Assembly: GCF_004028635.1 (NCBI RefSeq)
Contig: NZ_ML138678.1
Span: 682,001-746,000 of the forward strand
Direction of reading: 5' to 3'
Length of the DNA stretch: 64,000 nt
Source of the DNA: Streptomyces cyaneus
GTDB taxonomy: Bacteria; Actinomycetota; Actinomycetes; Streptomycetales; Streptomycetaceae
In this document: positions 43,402-52,346 of the stretch, piece after piece
How the letters are laid out: the number at the start of each line of letters is the position of its first letter
How positions within the stretch are numbered: the first letter of the stretch is position 1
Position numbers and translations under genes: made by a program
The notes under the pieces: model-generated
What the model was told of the DNA's origin: nothing
Databases searched by the model: none
What the model saw: only the letters and a program-made list of their open reading frames with translations

Positions 43402-44766
43402 TCAGCCCTTCAGCGCGGCGATCTCCTCCGCCAGACTCGGCGCCAGCTGCCCGGCCGCCGTCACGTCCTTGCGGTCGGCGGCCTCGCGGGCCTCGCGCAG
43501 GTCGGCCGTGACCGCGGCCGCCTCGGCCCGGGGCGCTTCGTCCTTCAGCCGCTCCCAGACGAGTTCGAGGCTGGTGACGTCACCAGCGACGGCTCCCTCG
43601 TCCCCGGCCCCGGCGTCGATCCCCAACTGCCGTGCCCACAGGGCGAACCGGTCCAGGTCCACCGTCCGCACCGGCTCGTGACGCAGCCGCAGATCCGAGG
43701 TGTTCTGCGCCACCCGCAGCGCGGCACCGAGCGCCTCCTCGTCGTCCTTCGCGGCGACGGCCTCGTCGAGCGTGTCGAGGTCGCGTGACATCTGCCGGTC
43801 CAGCAGTTTCGGTACGGCGTCGGAGTCGCGGTACGCCGACCACGCGCCCTGCACCGCGCCCAGGTCGGCGTCGGTGACCTCGCCGTCCTGCGCGGCCTGC
43901 GCCGCCCGCTCCAGTGCGGCCAACTCCCGTGGCAGCGGCCCCTGTTGGGAGTCGGTCGGCACCGCGAGCGACACCGCCTCCAGGTCTCCGCCCGCGTTGC
44001 CGGTGGAGAACTCGCCGTAGCCCGGCGCGAAGGTCTTGTCCTCGGTGGAGCCGTCCATGTGCAGTTCGCGCACCGTCATCGCGCCCTCGACCTTCCCGTA
44101 CGGCCCGTCGACGGTCTGGTCGACCTCCCTCACGGTGACCTCCTCGAAGACGACGCCGGGGAGGTTCTCCGGCCGGTAGACGTCACCCTTCTCCGGATGC
44201 GCAGGCATGATCATCGCGGCGGGCGCCCCGTCCCGGCCCGCCTGCCAGGTGCCCTCCGTGTCCGCGACCACGCCGTCGTCGTAGTTGAAGACGTTCTCGC
44301 CGAGGTACCAGACGGAACCGTCGTCGGCCTGGGCGTACCAGTCGAGGGCGACCTCGTGGATACGGCCGTCGGCGAAAGCGACGTACTGCTGGATCAGGGC
44401 CTGGACGGTCCTGTCGTCGAAGGTGATCGTCTTGCTGCCGGGCAGTGTGCTGACCTCGGTGCGGAACACCTCGCCGTCCGCCTGGCCGCCCATGACGACC
44501 TGGTCGACCTCGCTGGTGGGGTGCAGCGGGTTGGTGATCGGCGTCGGGTGCGTGAACGTCGGCTCGGTCAGGTCGACGCGGTCGTTCTCGGGGGCGAGCG
44601 GCAGACAGTCCTTGCCCGTCTCGCCGGTCTCCTCGTCGACGACGCGCACACAGTCGTCGGTGCCCGTCCGCTCCGATCCGCCGGCGTTCCCGGAACAGGC
44701 GCCGGCCATCAGCACAACGGCGCCCACGACGGCCCCTGGCCACAGGATCCTGTGCTGAGTGTTCAT
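43402..44766 (-). CDS. Secreted lipoprotein, hypothetical
   Basis: 454 residues. An N-terminal signal (RILWPGAVVGAVVLMAGAC) with a lipobox-like AGAC cleavage points to lipid anchoring. The beta-rich body includes DDCVRVVDEETGETGKDCLPL (possible disulphide), WYAQADDGSVWYLGENVFNYDDG and YRPENLPGVVFEEVTVREVDQTVDGPYG. The C-terminal third is helical and Ala/Glu rich. ATG 44766 has GAGGAGG five bases upstream. I do not recognise the family. It is divergent from the 44911 gene. Confidence 0.75.
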   Translation of the reverse strand: MNTQHRILWPGAVVGAVVLMAGACSGNAGGSERTGTDDCVRVVDEETGETGKDCLPLAPENDRVDLTEPTFTHPTPITNPLHPTSEVDQVVMGGQADGEVFRTEVSTLPGSKTITFDDRTVQALIQQYVAFADGRIHEVALDWYAQADDGSVWYLGENVFNYDDGVVADTEGTWQAGRDGAPAAMIMPAHPEKGDVYRPENLPGVVFEEVTVREVDQTVDGPYGKVEGAMTVRELHMDGSTEDKTFAPGYGEFSTGNAGGDLEAVSLAVPTDSQQGPLPRELAALERAAQAAQDGEVTDADLGAVQGAWSAYRDSDAVPKLLDRQMSRDLDTLDEAVAAKDDEEALGAALRVAQNTSDLRLRHEPVRTVDLDRFALWARQLGIDAGAGDEGAVAGDVTSLELVWERLKDEAPRAEAAAVTADLREAREAADRKDVTAAGQLAPSLAEEIAALKG

Positions 44767-44910
44767 GGCGGCCTCCTCGATGCCGGTCCGATGGTCCGAG
44801 CATCGCCCGCCCGCACTGAACGCAGCCTGAACGCCCCTGAACGCCCTGTCAGAAAGCGGGGTGAGACCATTGCCACCAGCAAAAAACCACCAGTAGTGCC
44901 GGGGGAATGC

Positions 44911-45570
44911 GTGGCCCAGGGGCAAGTGACCTACAACGTTTCGTACAGCGTGTCTCCCCCGAGCATCCGCAACACGGCCGACCCTGGTGCCGTATGGCTC
45001 CACCGCGACACGACCGCCGCTCCCGCGCTGGTGCTGTCCGGGTCCGACCGCGCCTTCCACGTCGTCGGCCATGGCAGCAGCGGCAGCCACTCCCTCGCCA
45101 GGGTGGTGACCGAGCAGTCCCCGTCCCGGGTGAGCGGGCGGCCCGGCGTCTACCGCGTGGTGGACCCGCAAGGCGCACCGCTGGGGCGGATGACGCTGCG
45201 TCGGGGCCTGCTGCTCGGGTTCGGCCGGACGCGGTGGACGGTGGAGCCGGTCGCGGGCCCGGCGCTGCGGGGGTTCCGGGGCCGCATGGGGTGGTGGGTG
45301 CTGTGGTGGCCGTTCGGGTTTCCCCTCAGCCTGGTGGTGGCGATCTGGTCGGTCTTCTCCGATTGGGGCGACGGCGGCTTCCGCGCGCCTCGCCGGGTGA
45401 TCTGGCGGGACGATTCGGGCCGTGCCCACGTCGTCTTCCGCGGCATGGCGGAGGACTACCAGGTCCTCACGGTCGGCTGGGATCCACGCCTGATCGCCGC
45501 GCTCATCGGCCTCCACCAGTCGTTCGACCCGAACGAGGGGGCGAAGACGGGGGGCTGGTACAAGAGCTGA
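44911..45570 (+). CDS. Hypothetical membrane-associated protein
   Basis: 219 residues. One hydrophobic stretch (MGWWVLWWPFGFPLSLVVAIWSVF) lies in the middle; flanking parts are beta-rich and soluble (GVYRVVDPQGAPLGRMTLRRGLLLGFGRTRWTVEPV). The pattern slightly resembles LURP/scramblase-like beta-barrels, but that is weak. GTG 44911 follows GGGGG by five bases; GTG 44896 is an alternative. Its stop is duplicated by a tandem repeat. Confidence 0.6.
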   Translation: MAQGQVTYNVSYSVSPPSIRNTADPGAVWLHRDTTAAPALVLSGSDRAFHVVGHGSSGSHSLARVVTEQSPSRVSGRPGVYRVVDPQGAPLGRMTLRRGLLLGFGRTRWTVEPVAGPALRGFRGRMGWWVLWWPFGFPLSLVVAIWSVFSDWGDGGFRAPRRVIWRDDSGRAHVVFRGMAEDYQVLTVGWDPRLIAALIGLHQSFDPNEGAKTGGWYKS

Positions 45571-45585
45571 GCCAAGAGCTGAGCC
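45562..45585. repeat. 12-base tandem duplication across a stop codon
   Basis: AAGAGCTGAGCC at 45562-45573 is repeated exactly at 45574-45585, giving two in-frame TGA codons 12 bases apart (K-S-stop, then A-K-S-stop). Confidence 0.85.
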
Positions 45586-45604
45586 CCTCCCCCGGCGACC
45601 ACCG

Positions 45605-46873
45605 TCACTCCTCGGCCGACGGCAGCAGCACCGTGAACCGCGCCCCGTCCAGCCCTTCGCTCACCCCTGCCTCCACCCGCCCCCGGTGCGCCGCCGCCAC
45701 CTCCGCGACGATCGCGAGGCCCAGTCCCGCGCCGCCCGCCCCGCGCGCACGGGACTCGTCCAGCCGTACGAAACGGTCGAAGACCCGCGCCCGTTCGGTG
45801 GCCGGGATGCCGGGACCGTCGTCCTCCACCACCAGCCGCACCCACCCGTCCCCGGCGTCCGCCAGCGCGAACGCCACCCGCTCGCGGGCATGCCGGGCCG
45901 CGTTCTCGCCCAGGTTGCGCACCAGGCGCCCGAGCGCCTCCGCGTCGCCGGTCACGCGGGCCGCGCCCACCGCCGTGCTGTCGACCCGCAGGCCCGGCGA
46001 GGCCGAGCGCAGCCGGCGTACCTCCGCCAGGACCAGGTCGTCCAGGTCGACGGGCCGTCGGCCACCGCGCAGCAGGGCGTTCTCGTCGGCGCGGGCGAGC
46101 AGCAGCAGGTCGTCGACGAGGCGCTGCATGCGTACGGCCTCGTCCAGGACCGTGCCGGCCAGGGAGCCGGTGTCGGACCGCTCGGGGTGGGCGAGGGCGA
46201 CCTCGGCGTGCTGGCGGACGGTGGCGACGGGTGAGCGCAGTTCGTGCGAGGCGTCGGAGACGAACCGGCGCTGGGCGGCCTCGGCCCGGGCCACTCGGCG
46301 CAGCGCCCGGCCGACGGCGATCCAGGTGGCGGTGGCCGCGAGGGCGAGCAGGACGGGCAGGCCGATGAGCAGCAGCCAGGTCACCGTGTCCGTGGCCTCG
46401 GCGACCCCGGAGGCGTCCCGCCCGTCGAGGACGACCAGTTCGCGGGCGCCGTCCCGGGCGCCGACCGCGACCACCAGGAAGGGGTCGTCGTCCAGCGGGG
46501 TGTCGACGGAGGCGCTCCCGCCGGGGTCCAGCCGGGCCAGCGCGGGCTGTCCCTCGACGTTCTCGCTGGCCGCGACGACCGTGCCGTCCGCGGCGACGAC
46601 CTGGAGGAACTCCTCGTCGGGAGCGGCCACGGTCGGCGCGGGCACCCCGCGGCCCGCCTCGATGACCCGGGCCACGTCCGAGGCGCGGGCCCGGGCGGCG
46701 TTCCGTACGTCGTCGCTGAGCTCGGTGCGCAGCCCGACGACGAGCCCGACCCCGGCGGCGACCAGGGCGAGGGCGACGGCGAGCACGACGACGACCGTGG
46801 CCCGGACCCTTACCGCCCGCAGCCTGCGCTCGTATCGCTCACCCGTCATGTGCTTGTGGGCCTCACCCGTCAT
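45605..46873 (-). CDS. Sensor histidine kinase
   Basis: 422 residues: TM1 (VVVLAVALALVAAGVGLVVGL), extracytoplasmic sensor region, TM2 (WLLLIGLPVLLALAATATWIAV), then HisKA with H-box FVSDASHELRSPVATVRQHAEVAL, N-box RNLGENAARHA, G1 EDDGPGIP and G2 GAGGAGLGLAIVAEVA. It overlaps its response-regulator gene. ATG 46873 or ATG 46849 may start it; both sit in a duplicated ATGACGGGTGAG sequence. Signal unknown. Confidence 0.92.
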   Translation of the reverse strand: MTGEAHKHMTGERYERRLRAVRVRATVVVVLAVALALVAAGVGLVVGLRTELSDDVRNAARARASDVARVIEAGRGVPAPTVAAPDEEFLQVVAADGTVVAASENVEGQPALARLDPGGSASVDTPLDDDPFLVVAVGARDGARELVVLDGRDASGVAEATDTVTWLLLIGLPVLLALAATATWIAVGRALRRVARAEAAQRRFVSDASHELRSPVATVRQHAEVALAHPERSDTGSLAGTVLDEAVRMQRLVDDLLLLARADENALLRGGRRPVDLDDLVLAEVRRLRSASPGLRVDSTAVGAARVTGDAEALGRLVRNLGENAARHARERVAFALADAGDGWVRLVVEDDGPGIPATERARVFDRFVRLDESRARGAGGAGLGLAIVAEVAAAHRGRVEAGVSEGLDGARFTVLLPSAEE

Positions 46874-47540
46874 CGGGCACGAGCCGATACCCGTGCCCGC
46901 GCAGAGTCAGTAGCGACTGCCGCCCGAACGGCCGGTCGACCTTGTTGCGCAGCCGCCGTACGTACACCTCGACGATGTTCGGATCGCCCTCGAAGTCGTC
47001 GCCCCACACGTGGTCGAGGATGGTCCGCTTGGACACCACGTCCCCGGCCCGCCGCAGCAGGAACTCCAGCACCGCGAACTCCCGCGCGGTGACCTCGACG
47101 GCGCGCCCGGCCCGGCTGACCGTGCGGGCCGCCGGGTCGAGCCGCAGATCACCCGCGGCGAGCACGACGGGCCGCTCCCGCGCCTCGCGCCGCAGCAGCG
47201 CCCGGAGCCGGGCGAGGAGTACGGCGTAGGAGACGGGCTTGGTCAGATAGTCGTCGGCGCCGGTGTCGAGGCCCTCGATCTCGTCCCACTCGCCCTCTTT
47301 GGCGGTGAGCATGAGGATCGGCGTCCAGTCGCGCTCGGCGCGCAGCGACCGGCAGACGCGGTAGCCGTTGAGCCCCGGCAGCATGACGTCGAGCACGATG
47401 GCGTCGTATCTGTTCTCGCGGGCCAGCCACAGCCCGTCCACCCCGTCGAGCGCGATGTCGACGGCGAAGCCCTCGGCCTCCAGGCCGTCCCTGAGCCCCG
47501 CCGCGAACCGCTCCTCGTCCTCGACGACCAGCACCCGCAT
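46863..47540 (-). CDS. OmpR-family response regulator
   Basis: 225 residues. Receiver domain with VLVVEDEER, phosphoacceptor Asp in DAIVLDVMLPG, LTAKEGEWDEIEGLDTGADDYLTKP Lys; winged-helix effector domain with VEVTAREFAVLEFLLRRAGDVVSKRTILDHVWGDDFEGDPNIVEVYVRRLRNKVD. First gene of the pair with the histidine kinase (11-base overlap). Confidence 0.94.
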   Translation of the reverse strand: MRVLVVEDEERFAAGLRDGLEAEGFAVDIALDGVDGLWLARENRYDAIVLDVMLPGLNGYRVCRSLRAERDWTPILMLTAKEGEWDEIEGLDTGADDYLTKPVSYAVLLARLRALLRREARERPVVLAAGDLRLDPAARTVSRAGRAVEVTAREFAVLEFLLRRAGDVVSKRTILDHVWGDDFEGDPNIVEVYVRRLRNKVDRPFGRQSLLTLRGHGYRLVPDDG

Positions 47541-47569
47541 GCCCTCACGCTACGTCGGTGAGGACGCCC

Positions 47570-47605
47570 CGGCCCGGTGTCAGTACGCGGCCCGGTGTCA
47601 GTACG
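47570..47605. repeat. 18-base tandem duplication across a stop codon
   Basis: CGGCCCGGTGTCAGTACG occurs at 47570-47587 and again, exactly, at 47588-47605. On the minus strand this gives the small gene at 47598 two in-frame TGA stops 18 bases apart. Confidence 0.85.
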
Positions 47606-47711
47606 GCAGGATCCGCCCCGAGGGGGTGCGTCGGTCGATCTCGCCCCTGGTGTCGCGGGGAGCGGCGGGCCTGCGGGTGACACGAACACGGACGTGGGCC
47701 TGGCGGTTCAT
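47598..47711 (-). CDS. 37-residue basic small protein
   Basis: A short frame encoding MNRQAHVRVRVTRRPAAPRD...ILPY, very Arg-rich and without a membrane helix. It has a strong GAGGAGG ribosome binding site five bases before the ATG, which supports real translation. It is too short for usual gene calling and I do not recognise it. The 47712-47952 gap beyond its start shows no other convincing gene. Confidence 0.5.
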   Translation of the reverse strand: MNRQAHVRVRVTRRPAAPRDTRGEIDRRTPSGRILPY

Positions 47712-47961
47712 GGCGCCCTCCTCGTTCTCTGGCTCGGGCCGGTGCGACCAGCCTTCTCTCCGCAACCTTTCGGCACATCGTGCCCACGGAGGCTCTTGTC
47801 ATGCCTCCGCGGTCGGAATCAGCTCGGGGTACGACGGCGTGCGCCGTTTGTCCTCCTTGCGGTTCCTGCCGAGCTCGAACCGTCGGCTCGCGCTGGCCCC
47901 GGCCCGGGAACAGGCGCACGCTCATCAGTAGGGTTCCCGACCCCGTACGGAAGTGATCTCG

Positions 47962-48258
47962 ATGGAAGACAAGAACTGGACCGTCCGGATCCACATCACC
48001 GAGGACGGCGACGACACCCGCGCCGAGGCCGTGCTGACCACTCAGAACGCATCGCAGGACACACCGGCCGTCACCGGCCGGGGCGTCGCCCACCGCAATC
48101 CCATCGACCGGCCCATCCCCGAGATCGGCGACGAACTCGCCGCCAGCCGCGCCCTGGAGGACCTGGCCATCAGGCTGCACGACATCGCGTCCGACGACAT
48201 CGTGGAGTTGGCCGGCCCCGTCGACCAGGAACGCAGCCGGGCGTGGGAGACGCCCTAG
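47962..48258 (+). CDS. DUF1876 family protein
   Basis: 98 residues. The family pattern is clear: WTVRIHITEDGDDTRAEAVLTT, VTGRGVAHRNPIDRPIPEIGDELAASRALEDLAIRLHDIA. ATG 47962 is eight bases after GGAAG; GTG 47953 is an alternative. Small, acidic, soluble; possibly dsRBD-like in fold, function unknown. Its TAG overlaps the TAG of the convergent response regulator (shared CTAG). Confidence 0.88.
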   Translation: MEDKNWTVRIHITEDGDDTRAEAVLTTQNASQDTPAVTGRGVAHRNPIDRPIPEIGDELAASRALEDLAIRLHDIASDDIVELAGPVDQERSRAWETP

Positions 48259-48935
48259 CCGTCCCGCCAGCTGTACCGCCGCTCCGGCCGCCCCGCGTGC
48301 CCGTACCGCAGCGACACCTCCGCCTGCCCGGTGACGCTGAAGTGCTCCAGGTACCGCCGGGCGCTGACCCGTGACACCCCGAGCCGGGCCGCGCACTCGG
48401 CGGCGGAAAGGCTGCCGGCGGTCGCGCGCAGCTCCCGTTCGATCAGCTCGGCGGTCTCCACGCTCATGCCCTTGGGCAGGGTGGCCGCCGTGGCGACCGG
48501 CGCCGCGCCCCGCGCCAGCGCCCGGTCGACATCGGACTGCCCGCTGACGACCGCCGCGTAGAGGTTGCTCCGCCGCGCCGCGTACTGCTCGAGCCGCGCC
48601 CTCAGATCCCCGGCGTCGAAGGGCTTGAGCAGATAGTCGACGACGCCTTGGCGTACGGCGCCGCGGACCGCGTCCGACTCGCGTGCGGCACTGATCACCA
48701 TGACGTCGCAGTCGTGGCCGGCGGTCCGCAGCCGGGGAATGATCTCCAGGCCGAACATGTCGGGCAGATAGAGGTCGAGCAGCACCAGGTCGGGTTGCAG
48801 CTCGGCGACGGCGGTGAGCGCCTGCTCCCCGCAGTTCGCCGTGCCGATCACCCGGAACCCGTCGACGTCGTTGACGAATCCGCGGTGGATCCGCGCCACC
48901 ATGAAGTCGTCCTCCACGATCAGTACGTCGATCAC
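48255..48935 (-). CDS. CitB/DcuR-type response regulator
   Basis: 226 residues. Receiver domain: VLIVEDDFMVARIHRGFV, DLVLLDLYLPDMFGLEI (Asp), MVISAARESDAVRGAVRQGVVDYLLKPFDAGDLRARL (Lys). The C-terminal HTH (SAAECAARLGVSRVSARRYLEHFSVTGQAEVSLRYGHAGRPERRYSW) is of the CitB type. GTG 48935 overlaps the kinase stop as GTGA. It probably activates the divergent tctCBA operon on citrate or other tricarboxylates. Confidence 0.92.
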   Translation of the reverse strand: MIDVLIVEDDFMVARIHRGFVNDVDGFRVIGTANCGEQALTAVAELQPDLVLLDLYLPDMFGLEIIPRLRTAGHDCDVMVISAARESDAVRGAVRQGVVDYLLKPFDAGDLRARLEQYAARRSNLYAAVVSGQSDVDRALARGAAPVATAATLPKGMSVETAELIERELRATAGSLSAAECAARLGVSRVSARRYLEHFSVTGQAEVSLRYGHAGRPERRYSWRDG

Positions 48936-50677
48936 CGGACTCCCTCCGTCGCCAGGTCGGCCGGACGGCCGACGGACATCCGGGCGGTGAACATGGCACC
49001 CGCCCGCGTGTTGGTCACCGAAACCTCGCCGCCCCGGCGTTTGCACACCAGCCGGGTGAGCGCCAGGCCGATCCCCCGGTCGCCGCCTTGCGCGGCCTTC
49101 GTGGTGAACCCGTGCGAGAACACCTCCTGCGCGAGCTCGGGCGCAACCCCCGGCCCGGAGTCCCGTACGACGATCTCCACGCTGGAGGCGTCCTGGCGCA
49201 GCTCGACCTCGACCCACGCGCCCTGCTCGTCGTCGCCTGCCGCCGGCGATACGGATCCGGCCCCGCTCGCCGCCGCGTCGACCGCGTTGTCCACGAGGTT
49301 GCCGAGTACCGTCGCCACGTCCGCCGAGTCGGTCGGCTCCAGCCGCTCCAGGGCGGTGCGCTCGGAGATCTTCAGCCGCACCTTGCGTTCCGCGGCGAGC
49401 GACGACTTGGCCATGAGCAGCGCGGCGACGGCCCGGTCGCGGACCCGGCTGGTGAGGTTCAGATCGAGCGACTCGCGGTGTTTGCGCAGGGCGCGGACGT
49501 ACCGTACGACCTCGTCGTGCTCGCCGATCTGGATGAGCCCGGAGATGGTGTGCAGCTGGTTGGAGAACTCGTGGGCCTGGGCGCGCAGCAGCTCGGTGGT
49601 GCTGCGGAAGGAGCCCAACTCGCGCTCCAGCTGGGCGAGTTCGGTGCGGTCCCGCAGGGTCGTCACCGAGCCGAGGCGGCGGCCGTCCTTGGTGACGTCC
49701 ATCCGGTTCATCACCAGGACGCGGCCCCGGCGTACGACGACCTCGTCCCGCCTGGCGTGTTCGTCGGGCTCTCCCTCGGGCGCGGTCCCGGCCAGGACGT
49801 CGTACAGCCGTCCCTCGATGCCGAGGTCGGTCAGGCTCATGCCGACGCAGTTCTCGGGCAGGTCGAGCAGCCCCCGGCCGACGGCGTTGACGAGGGTGAG
49901 CCGCTGCTGCGGGTCGAGGGCCACCACGCCCTCGGCGATCCCGAACAGCATCGCCTCCCGGTGTTCGGCGAGCCCGGCGATCTCGCGCGGCTCCATGCCG
50001 AAGGTCTGCCGTTTGATCCGCCGGGCCAGCAGCCAGGAGCCGGCCACCCCGAGGACGCTGGCGACGCCGAGGTAGACGAGCAGATAGGACGAGGCGCCCA
50101 CCAGGCGCTGCCCGACCGACGGCGAGGCCCGCCCGATCATCACGGTGCCGAGGTGGTCCCCGGCCTTGAGGCGGCGGGCCGTGTCGTCCTCCGCATTGAG
50201 CACCGGCGCCTGCGCCACCAGCTCGATGACGCCGTTCACCGGCAGCTCGCCGGACCAGCCGCGGCCGTCGGCGACCTGCGGACCGTCGGACGGCATCCGC
50301 GTGCCGACGAGGGTGGGGTTGGTCGAGGCGACGATCTTGCCGCCGGCGTCGGCGACGGTGGCCGAGGTGACGCCGGACCTGGTCAGCGTGGACTGGAGCA
50401 GCGGGGCGAGCATCTCGGCCGGCGCGGGCCGGACCAGCTGGGTGCGCACGAGCGGGTTGCCGGCCATCTCCTCGGCGAGCGCGGTCACCCGGCGTCCCTC
50501 GACCCGGTCGAAGGTCGCCTTCGACTGGGCCAGCGAGACCGCGGCGACGGCGGCCAGCACGATCACGACAATGGCGAGCTGCCATCTCAGCAGCTCACCG
50601 GCGAGCGTGTGGCGCCGTTGGCGCCGTTGGCGCCGCTGGCTCCGTTGGCTCCGTTGTCGTCGTGCCGTTATGACCAC
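48932..50677 (-). CDS. DcuS/CitA-type sensor histidine kinase
   Basis: About 581 residues: basic N-terminus with repeated RRQ/RSQ units, TM1 (LAIVVIVLAAVAAVSLAQ), PASta-like periplasmic sensor, TM2 (YLLVYLGVASVLGVAGSWLL), PAS domain (GIAEGVVALDPQQRLTLVNAVGRGLL) and SpoOB-type kinase core (LRAQAHEFSNQLHTISGLIQIGEH, LGNLVDNAVDAA, RDSGPGV). GTG 50677 is preferred (AAGG 11 bases upstream); TTG 50695 is possible. Shares the divergent region with tctC. Confidence 0.85.
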   Translation of the reverse strand: MVITARRQRSQRSQRRQRRQRRHTLAGELLRWQLAIVVIVLAAVAAVSLAQSKATFDRVEGRRVTALAEEMAGNPLVRTQLVRPAPAEMLAPLLQSTLTRSGVTSATVADAGGKIVASTNPTLVGTRMPSDGPQVADGRGWSGELPVNGVIELVAQAPVLNAEDDTARRLKAGDHLGTVMIGRASPSVGQRLVGASSYLLVYLGVASVLGVAGSWLLARRIKRQTFGMEPREIAGLAEHREAMLFGIAEGVVALDPQQRLTLVNAVGRGLLDLPENCVGMSLTDLGIEGRLYDVLAGTAPEGEPDEHARRDEVVVRRGRVLVMNRMDVTKDGRRLGSVTTLRDRTELAQLERELGSFRSTTELLRAQAHEFSNQLHTISGLIQIGEHDEVVRYVRALRKHRESLDLNLTSRVRDRAVAALLMAKSSLAAERKVRLKISERTALERLEPTDSADVATVLGNLVDNAVDAAASGAGSVSPAAGDDEQGAWVEVELRQDASSVEIVVRDSGPGVAPELAQEVFSHGFTTKAAQGGDRGIGLALTRLVCKRRGGEVSVTNTRAGAMFTARMSVGRPADLATEGVR

Positions 50678-50774
50678 TATGAACTCAACCTTCAATGGTC
50701 ACAGAACCAAGACGGGGTGTCTCAGGAATCGCACAATCATGGCGCCGGATCGGCCCAAGCGAAAGAGATGAGCC

Positions 50775-51785
50775 ATGAGAACTCGACGAGCCGCACTTGT
50801 CGGAGCTCTTGCCGCCGCGTCCATGCTCGCGGTCAGCGCATGTGGTGCCACCGCCGACAAGGACGAGTCCGGGAGCGGAGGCGGGGACGGGAAGCCCGTG
50901 ACGGGCCTGCGCCTCATGGTCCCCAACACCCCGGGCAGCGGTTACGACCTCACCGCCCGCACCGTCACCCAGGTCATGCAGGACACCAAGGTCGCCTCCG
51001 GCGTCCAGGTCTTCAACCTGCCCGGCGCCAGCGGCACCGTGGGCCTGCAGCGCCTGGTGAACGAGAAGGGCAACGGCAAGCTGGCCATGCAGATGGGCCT
51101 GGGTGTCGTCGGAGCCTCGTACACCTCCAAGTCCGAGGCGACCCTGACCGACACCACGCCGATCGCCAAGCTGATCGAGGAGGCCGGCGCGATCGTCGTG
51201 CCGAAGGACTCGCCCTACAAGACGATGGACGACCTGGTCACCGCCTGGAAGAAGGACCCCAAGAAGCTCGCCGTGGGCGGCGGCTCCTCGCCGGGCGGCC
51301 CCGACCACCTCCTGCCGATGCAGCTGGCGAAGGCCGTCGGTATCAAGCCGAAGGACGTCAACTACGTCTCGTACGACGGCGGCGGCGAGCTGCTGCCGGC
51401 CATCCTCGGCAGCAAGATCGCCTTCGGCGCGAGCGGTTTCGGCGAGTTCCTCGACCAGATCGAGGCCGGTCAGGTGCGTGTCCTCGCGGTGACGAGCGAG
51501 AAGCCGATCGACGCGCTGAAGGAAGCCCCGACCCTCAAGGACTCCGGCATCGACCTGGTCTTCACCAACTGGCGCGGCATCGTGGCCCCTCCCGGCATCA
51601 CCGACGACCAGAAGCAGACCTGGATCGACTCGCTGACCAAGATGCACGCCTCGGACGAGTGGAAGGCGCAGCTGGAGAAGAACGGCTGGGTCGACGCCTT
51701 CGCCACCGGTGACGAGTTCGGCAGCTACCTGACCGAGCAGGACAAGGCGGTCGCCGACCTGCTGGCCGAGCTCGGGCTGGCATGA
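50775..51785 (+). CDS. tctC: Tripartite tricarboxylate transporter substrate-binding lipoprotein TctC
   Basis: 336 residues. Lipoprotein signal (MLAVSAC) with Cys23. Body matches TctC/Bug family: LMVPNTPGSGYDLTARTVTQVM, VFNLPGASGTVGLQRL, KLAVGGGSSPGGPDHLLPMQLAKA, NYVSYDGGGELLPAILGSKIAFGASGFGEF. Binds a carboxylate outside the cell and delivers it to TctAB. Overlaps tctB by four bases. Tct-type citrate or tricarboxylate specificity is family knowledge; the exact ligand is unknown. Confidence 0.9.
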   Translation: MRTRRAALVGALAAASMLAVSACGATADKDESGSGGGDGKPVTGLRLMVPNTPGSGYDLTARTVTQVMQDTKVASGVQVFNLPGASGTVGLQRLVNEKGNGKLAMQMGLGVVGASYTSKSEATLTDTTPIAKLIEEAGAIVVPKDSPYKTMDDLVTAWKKDPKKLAVGGGSSPGGPDHLLPMQLAKAVGIKPKDVNYVSYDGGGELLPAILGSKIAFGASGFGEFLDQIEAGQVRVLAVTSEKPIDALKEAPTLKDSGIDLVFTNWRGIVAPPGITDDQKQTWIDSLTKMHASDEWKAQLEKNGWVDAFATGDEFGSYLTEQDKAVADLLAELGLA

Positions 51786-52333
51786 GCTCCGAAGCGAACG
51801 AAGAAGTGAAGGACGAACGGACCGTGGAGGACTCCCGTCCGCCCCGGGAGGGCGGGGACCGCGCGCAGTACGGCGTGTGCGTGTTCCTCGCCCTGCTGGG
51901 CACCGCGGTGATCGTGGACGCCCTCGGCATCCCGCACATCACCAGCGGCACCGACCCGGTCGGCCCGCGCGCGGTCCCGCTGATCCTGGGCGCGCTCCTG
52001 GTGCTGCTCGCCGTGCTGTACGCCGTCGACGTGGCCCGGGGCGGCCGCGGTGAGCCGGAGGCCGGCGAGGACGTCGACCTGTCGAGCGGCAGCGACTGGC
52101 GCACCGTACTGCTGCTGATCGCGGTGTTCCTGGCGAACGCCCTGCTCATCGAGCGGCTCGGCTGGGTGATCAGCGGCTCCCTGCTCTTCTGGGGCACGGC
52201 GTTCGCCCTCGGCAACCGCCACTACTTCCGCAACCTCCTGATCGCGGTGACGCTCTCCCTGACGACGTTCTACGCGTTCGCGATCGGCCTCGGCGTGAAC
52301 CTCCCCGCCGGTGTCCTGCAAGGAATCCTGTGA
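51782..52333 (+). CDS. tctB: Tripartite tricarboxylate transporter small membrane subunit TctB
   Basis: 183 residues with four helices ([91 protein letters not shown]), the expected size and topology for TctB. The motif [13 protein letters not shown] is family-typical. ATG overlaps the tctC stop (ATGA); tctA follows after 13 bases. Confidence 0.88.
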   Translation: MSSEANEEVKDERTVEDSRPPREGGDRAQYGVCVFLALLGTAVIVDALGIPHITSGTDPVGPRAVPLILGALLVLLAVLYAVDVARGGRGEPEAGEDVDLSSGSDWRTVLLLIAVFLANALLIERLGWVISGSLLFWGTAFALGNRHYFRNLLIAVTLSLTTFYAFAIGLGVNLPAGVLQGIL

Positions 52334-52346
52334 GGCCTGGCCCGTG

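Noticed and set aside
50600..50660. GGCGCCGTT-type nine-base repeats as a possible origin or iteron cluster
   Set aside because: They encode the RRQ/RSQ repeats at the kinase N-terminus; no DnaA boxes or AT-rich segment nearby.
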